Source: Geomonas diazotrophica (lineage in GTDB: Bacteria; Desulfobacterota; Desulfuromonadia; Geobacterales; Geobacteraceae). Taken from it: DNA of 64,000 bases. Shown here piece after piece: positions 1-8,266 of this stretch; position 1 is the stretch's first letter, and each line of letters begins with the position of its first letter. A program made the position numbers and the translations under genes. The DNA lies in contig NZ_JAHLMF010000001.1 in assembly GCF_018919385.1 (NCBI RefSeq), positions 124,001 to 188,000 of the forward strand, in the 5' to 3' direction. The notes below the pieces were generated by a model that was not told where the DNA came from, did not search any database, and saw only the letters and a list, made by a program, of their open reading frames with translations.

Positions 1-1911
1 GCTGGTGAAGGTCTCCCTGCTGTGGCAGTTGTCGCACAGCGTGGTGACCGGCTCCTTCAGCGGGTAGCCGGTACCGTGGCAGGCCGCGCAGTTCTTGCGG
101 TCGCGGTGGTTGCTGTGCAGCGAGGTGAAGCTCGTGTAGCTCTTCGCGCCGTGGCAGACGTCGCACATCTGCGCGGTGGTGCCGCGACGGGTGTAGCCGA
201 GGCTCGAGAACGGAATCCGGTTGGCACCGGCGGTTATCTGCGGATGGCAGCCGCCGTTGGCGCAGGAAACCGCGGTGGTCTTGGGACCGATGCCGTGGAA
301 GATCCCTTCGTACTGCTCGGTCGGGACGAAGCTGTGGGCGTTGTAGGTCATCCCCTGAGCCGCGGCGCCCAGCTGGATGGCGGTGGTGATGTCACCGGTC
401 TCGAAGGCGTACTTGTTCTTCACCGGCAGCAGCTGCTTCGTGGTGGTCTCCATCGGCTGGGAACCGGTGTGGAGCTTGAAGGGGAAAAGCTTGGAGAACT
501 TGCCGGCCGGGTCTTCGAAGGCGCCGTCGGGCTTGCTGATCACCTGCACACCGCGGGAGTCGAGGCTCGCGGGATCCTTGAACTTGTAGAAGTGGCTGAA
601 GCCGTTGAACCAGGCGTAGGTCGGCATGACGTTGGTGGCCTTGGTCATGGTCGGGTCCCAGAGCGCCTTGGCGGTGTCGATCTCCATCACGGACCAATCC
701 CTGTACATGTCGGTCGGGATGGTCTTGGCGAAGGTCGCCACGTGGCAGACGGAGCAGTTGACCTTGTCGCTGTGGCGGTTCAGGTCGCTGTAGCTCACGT
801 TGGTGGAGCGGTGCGGGATGCGGGAGTGGCAGTTTTCACAGGAGAGCACGCGGGTGGTGTCGAGGGCGCGCATGTCGGAGCCGCGGCCTGCCATCTTGTG
901 CCCTTCCGTCCTGTGGCACTCCTGGCAGGGGAAGTTCTGCCCGTCGGAGCCCATGTGCACGTCGTAGGCCTTGGTACAGGTCTTGTTGGTGGACTCGATG
1001 TCGCCGCGCTTGTAGTTGTCGCCGCCGCCGGACTTCTCGTGGCAGCGCATGCAGGCTACGCGGGTCGGACGGATCACGTTCTGGGCGATGGACAGCACGT
1101 TCAGACCGTCGGCCGGGACCATCGAGAAGGTGAGGTCGGCGTTCTGAACGACCTTCCTGGAGTAGCCGTTGCCGTGGCACATGAGGCAGTCGATGTTCTC
1201 GAGCTGCGCCTGGCTGGAGGTGGTGGAGGGTTTCAGGCCGTTGCCCGCATGGCAGACCGCACAGCCGCCGGGGCCGGTGGTGCCGTCGGTTTTCTGGAAG
1301 ATGGTCAGCCAGTTCATGTCCGGCTGGATGCAGAAGTTGTTGATGCCACCCAGCTTCGAGGCCTTGGAACCGGAGGCGGCCAGTTCGATCGCCTTTTGGT
1401 TGTCACCGGTCCACTGGTAGTGCACCGAGCCGAACATCGCGGTCGCCTGGGCAGCGTGGCAGGCGCTGGTGATGCAGGTGGCGGGGCCGTTGTAGGAGGT
1501 TACGTAGCTCACGTGGCTCGGCACCGGGAGCTGGACCTTGAAGGTGGTGGAGCCGCTGCCGGTGTTGCCACTGGTGTCGGTGAAGCTCACCGTCGCGGTG
1601 TAGGTCCCCTTCGGCGCAGAGCTGGAGAGGGTGTAGTTGTAGTAGGCAAAGCCGGTGGTGGTGTCTTTGCTCATGGCAACGCCGTTCAAAAGCGTGGTGC
1701 CGCTCGGGTTCTTGATGGTGACGTTGGCGTAGCGGATCTGCGACGTGGTGATCCTGTTGGTACCGTTCTCTGCGTTGGCCTTCACGGTGACGACGGAGCT
1801 CTGGCCGTAGTTCAGCTTGTTGGTCGCCGTCTGCACGGAGAGTGTGGCGGCGAAAGCGGTCCCGTAGAAGGATGCCAGCAGCACGCCTCCTAGCAGTAAG
1901 GTTTTCTTCAT
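1..1911 (-). CDS. Secreted multiheme c-type cytochrome (3' end outside window)
   Basis: The reading frame starts at the ATG at 1911 behind a GGAGG site and stays open to the window edge, giving 637 codons. A typical Sec signal (MKKTLLLGGVLLASFYGTAFA) is followed by a Thr/Ser-rich beta-sandwich-like region to about residue 125. Eleven heme sites are visible: CITSACH (about residues 146-152), CAVCH, CLMCH, CMRCH, CQECH, CENCH, CSVCH, CANGGCH, CDVCH, CAACH and CDNCH. Two of them use CX4CH spacing. Such proteins carry electrons through the periplasm, outer membrane or extracellular space during metal or electrode respiration in Geobacteraceae. The specific partner cannot be told from sequence. 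More hemes may lie beyond the window edge. A sigma-54-like promoter lies upstream. Confidence 0.92.
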   Translation of the reverse strand, partial: MKKTLLLGGVLLASFYGTAFAATLSVQTATNKLNYGQSSVVTVKANAENGTNRITTSQIRYANVTIKNPSGTTLLNGVAMSKDTTTGFAYYNYTLSSSAPKGTYTATVSFTDTSGNTGSGSTTFKVQLPVPSHVSYVTSYNGPATCITSACHAAQATAMFGSVHYQWTGDNQKAIELAASGSKASKLGGINNFCIQPDMNWLTIFQKTDGTTGPGGCAVCHAGNGLKPSTTSSQAQLENIDCLMCHGNGYSRKVVQNADLTFSMVPADGLNVLSIAQNVIRPTRVACMRCHEKSGGGDNYKRGDIESTNKTCTKAYDVHMGSDGQNFPCQECHRTEGHKMAGRGSDMRALDTTRVLSCENCHSRIPHRSTNVSYSDLNRHSDKVNCSVCHVATFAKTIPTDMYRDWSVMEIDTAKALWDPTMTKATNVMPTYAWFNGFSHFYKFKDPASLDSRGVQVISKPDGAFEDPAGKFSKLFPFKLHTGSQPMETTTKQLLPVKNKYAFETGDITTAIQLGAAAQGMTYNAHSFVPTEQYEGIFHGIGPKTTAVSCANGGCHPQITAGANRIPFSSLGYTRRGTTAQMCDVCHGAKSYTSFTSLHSNHRDRKNCAACHGTGYPLKEPVTTLCDNCHSRETFTS

Positions 1912-1997
1912 GTTTGCCTCCTTTGAATTTTTCCCTGCAGTGGTTATTGACAGTCTGCCGTGGCCACGGTCGCTGTTTTCCACAAACCTCCGCCAAT

Positions 1998-2014
1998 AAG
2001 CAACCCTTATACCA
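1998..2014 (-). promoter_or_regulatory. Candidate sigma-54 promoter for the multiheme cytochrome
   Basis: On the minus strand the sequence TGGTATAAGGGTTGC has GG and GC exactly 10 nt apart, as in the RpoN consensus TGGCAC-N5-TTGC. It lies about 90 nt upstream of the cytochrome start. The -24 half keeps TGG but not the following CAC. Family knowledge: RpoN controls many respiratory genes in Geobacter. This is an inference from a short motif. Confidence 0.35.
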
Positions 2015-2148
2015 ACTTTGCCGATCGTAATAAGTAGCCGTTTTATCTAATTAAAATCCGGAGACAAACTTCTTCGTGGCTGGCAACCGGGTGGGTCACC
2101 CCACCTTTTTGGGTGTTATACACCACAGGGTAGGGTGAAATGCCTATC

Positions 2149-2177
2149 TTGACATGCTGAGGGAAATTTCATACAAG
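2149..2177 (+). promoter_or_regulatory. Sigma-70-like promoter for the propeller protein
   Basis: A perfect -35 TTGACA is followed after 17 nt by TACAAG, a weak -10. The element lies about 45 nt upstream of the ATG at 2224. Confidence 0.4.
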
Positions 2178-2223
2178 TTGCTGGCGTGGAAAACGAGAGG
2201 CGGCGAACCCAAGTGAGGTGCGA

Positions 2224-3183
2224 ATGAAAAGGATGATTCTAGCGCTGGCAGCGTCCCTGCTGATCGGCTCCTGGTGCAGCGCTGAGGAGATCGTGGTGAA
2301 ACAGATCAGCTACGGGGCGGGGGCCAGGCAGTACCCGGATATCTACGGTAGCCGCGTGGTCTGGCAGGACACCCGCAACGGCAAGGCCGATATCTACCTC
2401 TACGACATGGAGACGGGAACGGAGAAGCGGATCACCCAGGGAGGGGCGGACCACAAGAAGCCGCGCATCTACGGGAGCAGGATTTACTGGCAGGACTACC
2501 GCAACGGGACCTCCGACATCTACATGTACGACTTGGCCGAAGGCAAGGAAGCCCCCGTGGTGATCTCCGCCGCCCCCAAGGTCGACTTGGCCGTGTCCGA
2601 GCGTTACCTCGCCTGGACCGACCTGAGCGACGGCAAAGAGAGGGTCTGCCTCTACGACCTCGCGACCAAGAAGGAAAAGCGGATGGAGACGGGACAGGCG
2701 CCGCAGGGATTCCCCGCGTTGGCTGCCGACTACCTGGTCTGGAAGGATGAACGCAACGACTCCGGCGACATCTATCTGTACGACCTGGTCAAAGGGAAGG
2801 AGGTGCGGGTGACCTCGAACGAGGAGGCACAGTGGGCGCCCTCTGCGTACGGCAACCTCGTGGTATGGGAGGACAACCGCAACAAGGACGTCCTGCCCAA
2901 CTACGACATCTACCTCTACGACATCAACAGCGGCCAGGAGAGAAGGCTCACCGAGAGCGACGCCAACCAGAGGTTCCCGCGCATATGGGGCACCCGGGTA
3001 GTATTCGTGGATAATTCCAATGCAGAGCTGGAGGAGATCCACCTCCTGGACCTGATCACCGGCAAGGAGACCGCCATCGCCGGCGGGAGCAAAGACCGGT
3101 ACACCCCCGCTATCTACGGCAATTACGTGGTCTTCAGCGACATATACAGCATCTACCTGGCCGACATCGGCCGGTCACGGTAA
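2224..3183 (+). CDS. Exported seven-bladed beta-propeller protein
   Basis: I place the start at ATG 2224 because GAGGTG sits at good spacing before it; a GTG at 2218 is in frame but would consume that site. Residues 1-20 form a signal peptide ending CSAEE. The rest consists of seven similar units of about 42 residues of the type YGxxVVWxDxRNGxxDIYLYDxxTGxExxIT, starting near residues 32, 75, 118, 158, 200, 247 and 290. This matches the propeller repeats described for Methanosarcina surface proteins and the TolB fold. Likely extracytoplasmic, binding a partner or polymer. No catalytic motif is visible and the function is unknown. It ends at a strong hairpin shared with the convergent sensor gene. 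Confidence 0.85.
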   Translation: MKRMILALAASLLIGSWCSAEEIVVKQISYGAGARQYPDIYGSRVVWQDTRNGKADIYLYDMETGTEKRITQGGADHKKPRIYGSRIYWQDYRNGTSDIYMYDLAEGKEAPVVISAAPKVDLAVSERYLAWTDLSDGKERVCLYDLATKKEKRMETGQAPQGFPALAADYLVWKDERNDSGDIYLYDLVKGKEVRVTSNEEAQWAPSAYGNLVVWEDNRNKDVLPNYDIYLYDINSGQERRLTESDANQRFPRIWGTRVVFVDNSNAELEEIHLLDLITGKETAIAGGSKDRYTPAIYGNYVVFSDIYSIYLADIGRSR

Positions 3184-3184
3184 A

Positions 3185-3214
3185 AAAGAAGCCGGCCCCG
3201 GGGCCGGCTTCTTT
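3185..3214. terminator. Bidirectional hairpin terminator
   Basis: This is a perfect inverted repeat with 15-base arms (AAAGAAGCCGGCCCC and its complement), so the outer A/T pairs give a T-run in both directions. It lies between two convergent genes ending at 3183 and 3247 and probably serves both. Confidence 0.85.
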
Positions 3215-3246
3215 CGTGGTTCCCCGCGGGGGCTGCCGGCAGGACG

Positions 3247-4479
3247 TCACTCCTCGTCCTCGTCCTCCTCCCTTCTCTTCACCACCTTGCACTGCTCGTC
3301 GAAACAGGAAGGACAGATGCCGTGGCTGAACATGGCATCGGTGTGCTCCGAGATGTACTGCTCCATCTGTTGCCAGCTCTCCTCGTCGTTGCGGATCTTC
3401 TTGCAGTAGGAGCAGATCGGTATCACCCCTTCAAGGATGCGGACCTTTGCCAGTGCCGCCTCCAGTTGCTCCACCTTCGCCGCGAGTTCCGCCTGGACCG
3501 CCTTGCGCTGTGCCACGTCCTGCTCCAGGGTCTGGTTCAACTCCTGCAGCTCAGCCGTCCTCTGCCGCACCTGCCCCACCAGCCCTTCCTTTTCGGCACG
3601 CAGGTGCCTGGAAAGGTCGTTGAAGGTGCCGGTCAGTTCCACCAGTTCCCTGGCCCGCGACAATTGCGGGATATCCTGCCCCAGGCGGCTTTCGTCCCGG
3701 AGGATGGCATCGGTGCGGTCGCGCAGCGCAGCCAGTGGGTTCAACAGCACCCCTTCCATCAGGAGGAATTGCAGCAGCGAGGCGCCGCCCAGGATGGCCA
3801 GCAGCAGGACGGACAGCTGGAAGGAGAGCCGGTTGGCATCGGCGTACGCCTTCTCCAGCGGTATCCGGATCGACACCGCCGAAACCAGGTCCCCTTCGTG
3901 CCTGTTGAAGCTGCGCAAAGGTCCGTACTCATGCACCAGGTCGGCCGGAGCCCTCTGCGGTACGCTGTGGCAGCGCAGGCAGTCTTTCTCCATGCTCTCA
4001 CCCCGGCGCATTACCACGAAGAACGGCTTGCCGCTGAAAAGCCGGATCTCCGACCGCACGTCGATCGACGAGTTCCTCTTGAGTTCACCCAGGAAGGCGC
4101 GCTCCACGTCATCCGCCTCGTTCAGGGGGCTTCTGGCGTTTACCGCACACTCCTTGTAGTAGTAATTGCTATTGGAGAAGGCATTGTTGTAGCGGTCGAT
4201 CTCCCGCACCGCATAGGTGGAGGACATCCAGACCGGATCGAAGTACTCCCCCGGACGGTACCGGTCCGTCAGCTGGAACAGCTTGGGTTTCAGCTGCTTG
4301 GAGAAGTAGCTGTGGACTGCGAGCTTGCTGTCGAGGATCAGCCGTGCCTTCTCCCTTGCCTCGTCAAGGGCCGCCTCGCGCTGCTGGTGGTTGACAGTAA
4401 GGACTATGGCGACCGCCACTATCAGGTAGGAGGCCAAGTAGAGCAGCACGAAAGCTCTCTTGGCGGAAAAATTGAGCAT
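3247..4479 (-). CDS. Membrane sensor with periplasmic c-type heme, HAMP and CxxC module
   Basis: 410 residues, start ATG 4479 behind AAGGAAGG. Order of parts: TM helix 8-28; periplasmic DUF3365/Tll0287-like domain with one heme site CLRCH (about 167-171); TM helix about 219-240; HAMP-like segment about 241-295; coiled coil 296-345; and a C-terminal module with CSYCKKIRN and HGICPSC, that is two CxxC pairs about 35 residues apart. The tail is acidic. It has no histidine kinase, GGDEF or MCP signalling domain. The C-terminal CxxC module recurs, from memory, at the ends of receiver and PAS proteins in Geobacter relatives, but I know of no assigned function. Probably senses redox state or a ligand through the heme; the output is unknown. 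Confidence 0.8.
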   Translation of the reverse strand: MLNFSAKRAFVLLYLASYLIVAVAIVLTVNHQQREAALDEAREKARLILDSKLAVHSYFSKQLKPKLFQLTDRYRPGEYFDPVWMSSTYAVREIDRYNNAFSNSNYYYKECAVNARSPLNEADDVERAFLGELKRNSSIDVRSEIRLFSGKPFFVVMRRGESMEKDCLRCHSVPQRAPADLVHEYGPLRSFNRHEGDLVSAVSIRIPLEKAYADANRLSFQLSVLLLAILGGASLLQFLLMEGVLLNPLAALRDRTDAILRDESRLGQDIPQLSRARELVELTGTFNDLSRHLRAEKEGLVGQVRQRTAELQELNQTLEQDVAQRKAVQAELAAKVEQLEAALAKVRILEGVIPICSYCKKIRNDEESWQQMEQYISEHTDAMFSHGICPSCFDEQCKVVKRREEDEDEE

Positions 4480-4495
4480 GGCACCTTCCTTTGAC

Positions 4496-4846
4496 TTATC
4501 TCACCCTGCCGGCGGCAGTACCGCTGAAAGTGCCGGCGCCGTTGCTGTTTATCCTGCCGGCTGCGGCGCCGTTCAACTGTACGTTGCCGGTGCCGTTGAC
4601 AACGCCCCTGTTGCCGGAGAAATCGAGGGCTCCCGACCAGTTGCCGGCGGTGGTGCCCCACTGTTTGTGATGATCGGGATGATGGCAGAGACGGCGTGTC
4701 CGGTGCCGGAGGTGACCTCCACCGTGGAGTTCCAGACCGTTATCGAGGCGAACATTGCAGGCAACGTTTGCCCAGGGGGAGGCGAGGTTGATCCAGACCC
4801 CGAAGCGGCTGAACAGGACCAGGACGGCAGCGACGATACAGCCCAT
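4496..4846 (-). pseudogene. Decayed exported protein with two compensating frameshifts
   Basis: The frame from ATG 4846 to TAA 4496 is open for 116 codons. It starts with a hydrophobic signal-like segment (MGCIVAAVLVLFSRFGVW). Its C-terminal part is rich in Gly, Asn and Ala (NGTGNVQLNG, GTFSGTAAGRV). Between about 4660 and 4760 codon usage switches to another frame, which reads WNSTVEVTSGTG and then IIPIITNSG, before returning. The high third-position GC follows that path, so I infer two indels that restore the frame. No clear ribosome binding site precedes it. It ends 16 bp before the heme sensor gene on the same strand. The alternative is a real, odd small protein read straight through. Confidence 0.4.
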
Positions 4847-4963
4847 ACGGGTCAGGGCCGCCGTCCCCACCTTATAACGTTTCGGGAATAGGTTCTGAAA
4901 CTTTAAAAGAAGCTCTGTGCCAGAGTAAAAACCGGGGGAGAGTGTCACAGAGGATGGAACGAG

Positions 4964-5156
4964 ATGGCAGAAGGCAACCTGCTCAAGGAACAGCTCGAAC
5001 ACCGCAAGAGGTCCATGGAGAAGATCAACGAGATCCATTCGTCCGGCAACCTCCGCCCTTGCCGACGGCATGACCAGGTTGAAGCAGGACGGGATACTGA
5101 AATGCACGCAGGGACACACCGACATCGACGAGTTGCGCCGGATCTGCATCAAGTAG
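4964..5156 (+). pseudogene. Remnant of a PilB/GspE-type ATPase C-terminus
   Basis: The frame from ATG 4964 begins MAEGNLLKEQLEHRKRSMEK and then loses coding character near 5056. The next frame continues as ALADGMTRLKQDGILKC and TDIDELRRICIK, ending at TAG 5154-5156. That pattern (GMTRLKQDGIxK followed by T-I/D-E-L-R) matches the final helices of type II secretion/type IV pilus ATPases. It lines up with GMRTLMEDGLEKVKLGMTT and LEELLRV of the receiver-ATPase at 43-45 kb in this window. Only about 35 residues of similarity remain, so it is a fragment plus a frameshift. The origin of the N-terminal part is unclear. Confidence 0.4.
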
Positions 5157-5221
5157 GTAGTTGTTTTTCTAGTAGGGATAGGATATAAATTGTTGCTCGG
5201 TACAACTTTGTCGGCAAACAA

Positions 5222-5563
5222 ATGTCCATGATCAAAAAGAGCCTCACTCATAAAAGCCTGCTGCTTCTGATCACCTGCATCGCCTCGATCTCGATCCTCG
5301 CCTTCGGGATGCGGGGTCCGGATCTGTCGCGCTCACATCGCCCCAAGCCGAAGCCCCGCGCCTATATCGAAGAGCAGTTCAAGAAGTCGCAGGAGAGCGT
5401 GGTCAAGAAGTCTTTCGACCACATCCAGGCCGAACCTGCGCAGGGGTGCGAACCCGTTGTCCGCACCGTTTTCCACACCGTATATCCGCCCGCCTTCCGC
5501 GGCGTGGCAGCCTCCCCGCTTTTCTCGGTCCTCTCCCGGGGCCCCCCTGCTCCCGCTGTCTGA
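5222..5563 (+). CDS. Small exported or membrane-anchored hypothetical protein
   Basis: 113 residues, not recognised. It has a basic N-terminus (MSMIKKSLTHKS), one hydrophobic helix (about 13-29, LLLLITCIASISILAFG), then a Pro/Lys/Arg-rich stretch and a helical segment with EEQFKKSQESVVKKSF. The C-terminus is Pro/Ala rich. Codon third positions are strongly G/C as in neighbouring genes, which supports real coding. There is no clear ribosome binding site before ATG 5222; the second ATG at 5228 is an equal alternative. It lies 115 bp upstream of the Pal gene on the same strand. Confidence 0.5.
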   Translation: MSMIKKSLTHKSLLLLITCIASISILAFGMRGPDLSRSHRPKPKPRAYIEEQFKKSQESVVKKSFDHIQAEPAQGCEPVVRTVFHTVYPPAFRGVAASPLFSVLSRGPPAPAV

Positions 5564-5678
5564 CACCGGCTCTCCGGAACCTTAGATCTCCACAGTCACC
5601 AAAGTGAATGAACAGCGTCGCTCGCGTCCGCGCGCCTTGTCGCGTCCACAATAACCAAAGCATCAAGGGAGGAAATCC

Positions 5679-6275
5679 ATGAAACTCAATCTTAAAAGGC
5701 TTGTTCCCGTTCTTTGCACCGGCGTATTCATCGTAAGCGGCTGCGCCAAGCAGCAGTCTGTGAAAACCGACCAGCCCCTGGCTCCTTCGGCAACCACCCA
5801 GTCAGCACCCGCCAAGGCAGCCGCTCCTGCGACAACGCAGCAGACGGCGCCGGCAACCTCCGCACTCCCGTCCTCGACCATCAAATCGGAGCAGATCCAG
5901 TCGCAACCGGCACCGCTTACCCAGAAGGAAGCCACCCTGGCCGGCGCGCTCGAGAAGGTTTATTTCGACTTCGACTCCGATGTGCTGAGCGATGCGGCCA
6001 GGAAAACGCTGACCGAGAATTACGCGAAACTGAAGGCGATGCCGAGCGTTAAGATCCGCATCGAGGGGAACTGCGACGAGCGCGGCTCCGACGAATACAA
6101 CCTCGCCCTGAGCGAGCGCCGTGCCCAGTCCGCAATGAAGTACCTGGTTGCCCTGGGGATTCCCGCCAGCCGCCTCTCCACCATCGGCTACGGCGAGGAA
6201 AAGCCCGCCGTCGCCGGTCACGACGAGGCAGCCTGGGCCAAGAACAGGCGCGATGAATTCACCATCAACAAGTAA
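5679..6275 (+). CDS. pal: Peptidoglycan-associated lipoprotein, OmpA/Pal family
   Basis: 198 residues with GGAGG before ATG 5679. The signal peptide ends in a lipobox (VSGC, Cys about residue 25). A flexible Ala/Pro/Thr/Gln linker runs from 26 to about 85. The OmpA C-terminal domain covers about 88-198, with the hallmarks VYFDFDSDVL, IEGNCDERGSDEYN, LSERRA and IGYGEEKP, including the Asp and Arg that bind diaminopimelate. Such lipoproteins anchor the outer membrane to peptidoglycan and work with TolB. It is followed after 45 bp by a TPR protein, probably in one transcript. The paralogue choice (true Pal or a related OmpA lipoprotein) cannot be settled here. Confidence 0.88.
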   Translation: MKLNLKRLVPVLCTGVFIVSGCAKQQSVKTDQPLAPSATTQSAPAKAAAPATTQQTAPATSALPSSTIKSEQIQSQPAPLTQKEATLAGALEKVYFDFDSDVLSDAARKTLTENYAKLKAMPSVKIRIEGNCDERGSDEYNLALSERRAQSAMKYLVALGIPASRLSTIGYGEEKPAVAGHDEAAWAKNRRDEFTINK

Positions 6276-6320
6276 CCGAGAGGGGCCGCAACGTCGGCCC
6301 CTTGACGTTTCAGGTGTGCC

Positions 6321-8189
6321 ATGAACCATACACTGACAAGCCGGACCTTACGGTCCGGCATCGTCCTGCTCGCCTGCCTTTCCATGGGCTTCACCTGGGG
6401 AGGCAAGGACAAGTGCACGGAAGCACGTGAAGCCGTGGAGAAAGTAGCACCGGAAACCCCGTCGGCCGACCGGGCCGAGACGGAGAAAAAGGTCCAGGCG
6501 CTTTGCCGCGACGGAGGAGCGGCGCTGTACCTGAAGGCGGTGTCCCTCGAGGTACAGGGGAAGACCGATGAGGCGATGGCAGCCTACCGCGACGCCCTAG
6601 CCCAAGATCCCCAGCTCCTCCAGGCTCGCGGACGCCTCGGGCTTTTGCTTCTGGCCAAGGGAAACCGCGAGGAGGCCTCCGTCCCGCTGTTTCAGGCGGC
6701 CAGGCAGTCGGGCGACCCGCGTTACGCCCGCGCCCTTGCCGATATCTTCCTCGAAGGAAAACTGTACGCGCTGGCCCTGAATCAGTACCGGCTGGCCCAG
6801 CCCGCCTTCGCCAACGACGTCAACCTCTTCCTCGGGCTCGCCCGCAGCTACGCTGGCCTGGGCGAGCAGCAGCACGCGCTGGAGTCGCTGCAGGAAGCCC
6901 TCCGACTGGACCCCTCAAACGCCACGGTCCACCTCGAGCTCGCCGCGCTGTACCAGGACCGGAACCGGTACGACCAGGCGGCGGCACACCTGCGCCAGGC
7001 CATCAGCGCTGCTCCCGGCAACGCCAACGCCCATTTCAGGCTGGCGCAGCTCCTGGAGGTGATGGGCAAACGCAAGGAGGCCGAGAAGGAATACACACTC
7101 GCGGGGGTGCAGCGGGCGGTCACCGTGGCCGACCACCTGAAGCGGGGGGCGAAATACGAGGAAACCGGCGAGTTCGCCCTGGCCGCCGCCGAGTACGGTT
7201 CCCTGCTGGTGAAGAACCCGGATACACGTGGGGTGCGCGAAAAGCTCGGAGACGCCCATCTTGCCGCCGGGCACGACGCCGAGGCCATCGCGGCGTACGA
7301 AGACGCCCTGCAGATGAAGGAGGATTCCGCCCGCCTTCGCTACCACCTGGGCACCCTCTACGAGCGCAAGGGGGACCTCGACGAGGCGGTGCGGAATTTC
7401 ACCGCTGCCCTGAAGCTCGACCCCTCCAACAGCGAACCCCGCAGGCGGCTCGCCGACATCCACGCCCTGCGGGGCGATCTCGATGAGGCCGTCGCCTCGT
7501 ACCGGGAGCTCGTCTCGCAGCAGGCCGACAACCCCCTCAACTACCTGAAGCTGGCCCGCCTGCTGGAAAAGCAGAGAGCTTACCGGGACGCTGCGTCAGC
7601 CTACGACCAGGCGCTGAGGCTGGATCCCTCCAACAGCGAGGCCCATCGCAGCATCGCCCTGTTGTACCTGCGCCTGAAACAGCCCGATCCGGCCGAGAAG
7701 CACCTGCGCGAGGTCCTAACGCTCGACCCCGGGAACTCGCAGGCAAGAGACACCCTCATCTCCCTCTTCGTCAAGCAGAAGCGTTACGACGACGTCACCA
7801 CGCTCCTGGAAGAGGCCGCGCAACTCAACCCGCAGAGCGCGGACAGCCAATACCGCCTCGGTGTCATCTACGCGTTCAAACGGGAGGACGAGAAGGCGCT
7901 ACGTCAGTTCGAGGCGGCGCTCAAGCTGAAGCCGGACCACGCCCGGGCACTGAACGCGATGGGGAAACTGTACCTGAAGGAGGGAAACCGGGAGAAGGCG
8001 CGGGAGGCGTTCGCCGCTGCCAGGAAATCCGACCCCGACATGCTGGAACCGGTCGAACTCTGGAACAAACTGAGTGCCGAGACGAAGCACCATGTGAAAA
8101 GGCAGAAGTCCCGGCCTAGCAAACCGGCGAAGACGAAAAAGGCGGGTAATAAAAATAAACGGAACAAGAGGAAGGGCGCCAAGCGGTAG
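6321..8189 (+). CDS. Large exported TPR protein with a basic C-terminal tail
   Basis: 622 residues. An N-terminal hydrophobic segment (about 12-28, with LLAC) suggests export and perhaps a lipid anchor. From about residue 65 to 590 there are at least 13 tetratricopeptide repeats with typical W/L-G-Y-A-F/P spacing (for example GDLDEAVRNFTAALKLDPSN). The last 35 residues are extremely basic (KTKKAGNKNKRNKRKGAKR). TPR proteins serve as scaffolds for protein complexes. Adjacency to the Pal-like lipoprotein suggests a cell-envelope role. No catalytic domain is visible. The tail could bind nucleic acid, teichoic-like polyanions or LPS; that is speculation. Confidence 0.85.
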   Translation: MNHTLTSRTLRSGIVLLACLSMGFTWGGKDKCTEAREAVEKVAPETPSADRAETEKKVQALCRDGGAALYLKAVSLEVQGKTDEAMAAYRDALAQDPQLLQARGRLGLLLLAKGNREEASVPLFQAARQSGDPRYARALADIFLEGKLYALALNQYRLAQPAFANDVNLFLGLARSYAGLGEQQHALESLQEALRLDPSNATVHLELAALYQDRNRYDQAAAHLRQAISAAPGNANAHFRLAQLLEVMGKRKEAEKEYTLAGVQRAVTVADHLKRGAKYEETGEFALAAAEYGSLLVKNPDTRGVREKLGDAHLAAGHDAEAIAAYEDALQMKEDSARLRYHLGTLYERKGDLDEAVRNFTAALKLDPSNSEPRRRLADIHALRGDLDEAVASYRELVSQQADNPLNYLKLARLLEKQRAYRDAASAYDQALRLDPSNSEAHRSIALLYLRLKQPDPAEKHLREVLTLDPGNSQARDTLISLFVKQKRYDDVTTLLEEAAQLNPQSADSQYRLGVIYAFKREDEKALRQFEAALKLKPDHARALNAMGKLYLKEGNREKAREAFAAARKSDPDMLEPVELWNKLSAETKHHVKRQKSRPSKPAKTKKAGNKNKRNKRKGAKR

Positions 8190-8216
8190 CGGGCGGCCGC
8201 CTCAGCGGACATTAAA

Positions 8217-8244
8217 AAGGAGGCGCAACTTCACGCGCCTCCTT
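8217..8244. terminator. Hairpin terminator between convergent genes
   Basis: AAGGAGGCGC, an 8-nt loop and GCGCCTCCTT form a 10-bp stem between genes ending at 8189 (+) and 8267 (-). Runs of A precede it (five A), so it can act in the minus direction too. Confidence 0.7.
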
Positions 8245-8266
8245 CCGACACTCCTTGCGGCTCCCC

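Larger units (their letters stand above)
1912..2223. other. Divergent intergenic region between the cytochrome and propeller genes
   Basis: These 312 bases separate two divergently transcribed genes. They hold the sigma-54-like site listed separately, an AT-rich stretch around 2041-2056, a GGTGGG-TCAC-CCCACC hairpin followed by five T (about 2091-2112), and a sigma-70-like promoter (TTGACA at 2149-2154, 17 nt, TACAAG at 2172-2177) reading toward the propeller gene. The hairpin plus T-run resembles a factor-independent terminator on the plus strand, upstream of that promoter. I looked for a GEMM riboswitch in front of the cytochrome and did not find one. Confidence 0.5.

Noticed and set aside
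1912-2100. GEMM (cyclic dinucleotide) riboswitch before the multiheme cytochrome
   Set aside because: Expected because Geobacter cytochrome genes often have one, but the conserved core bases and the tetraloop-receptor could not be found on the minus strand.
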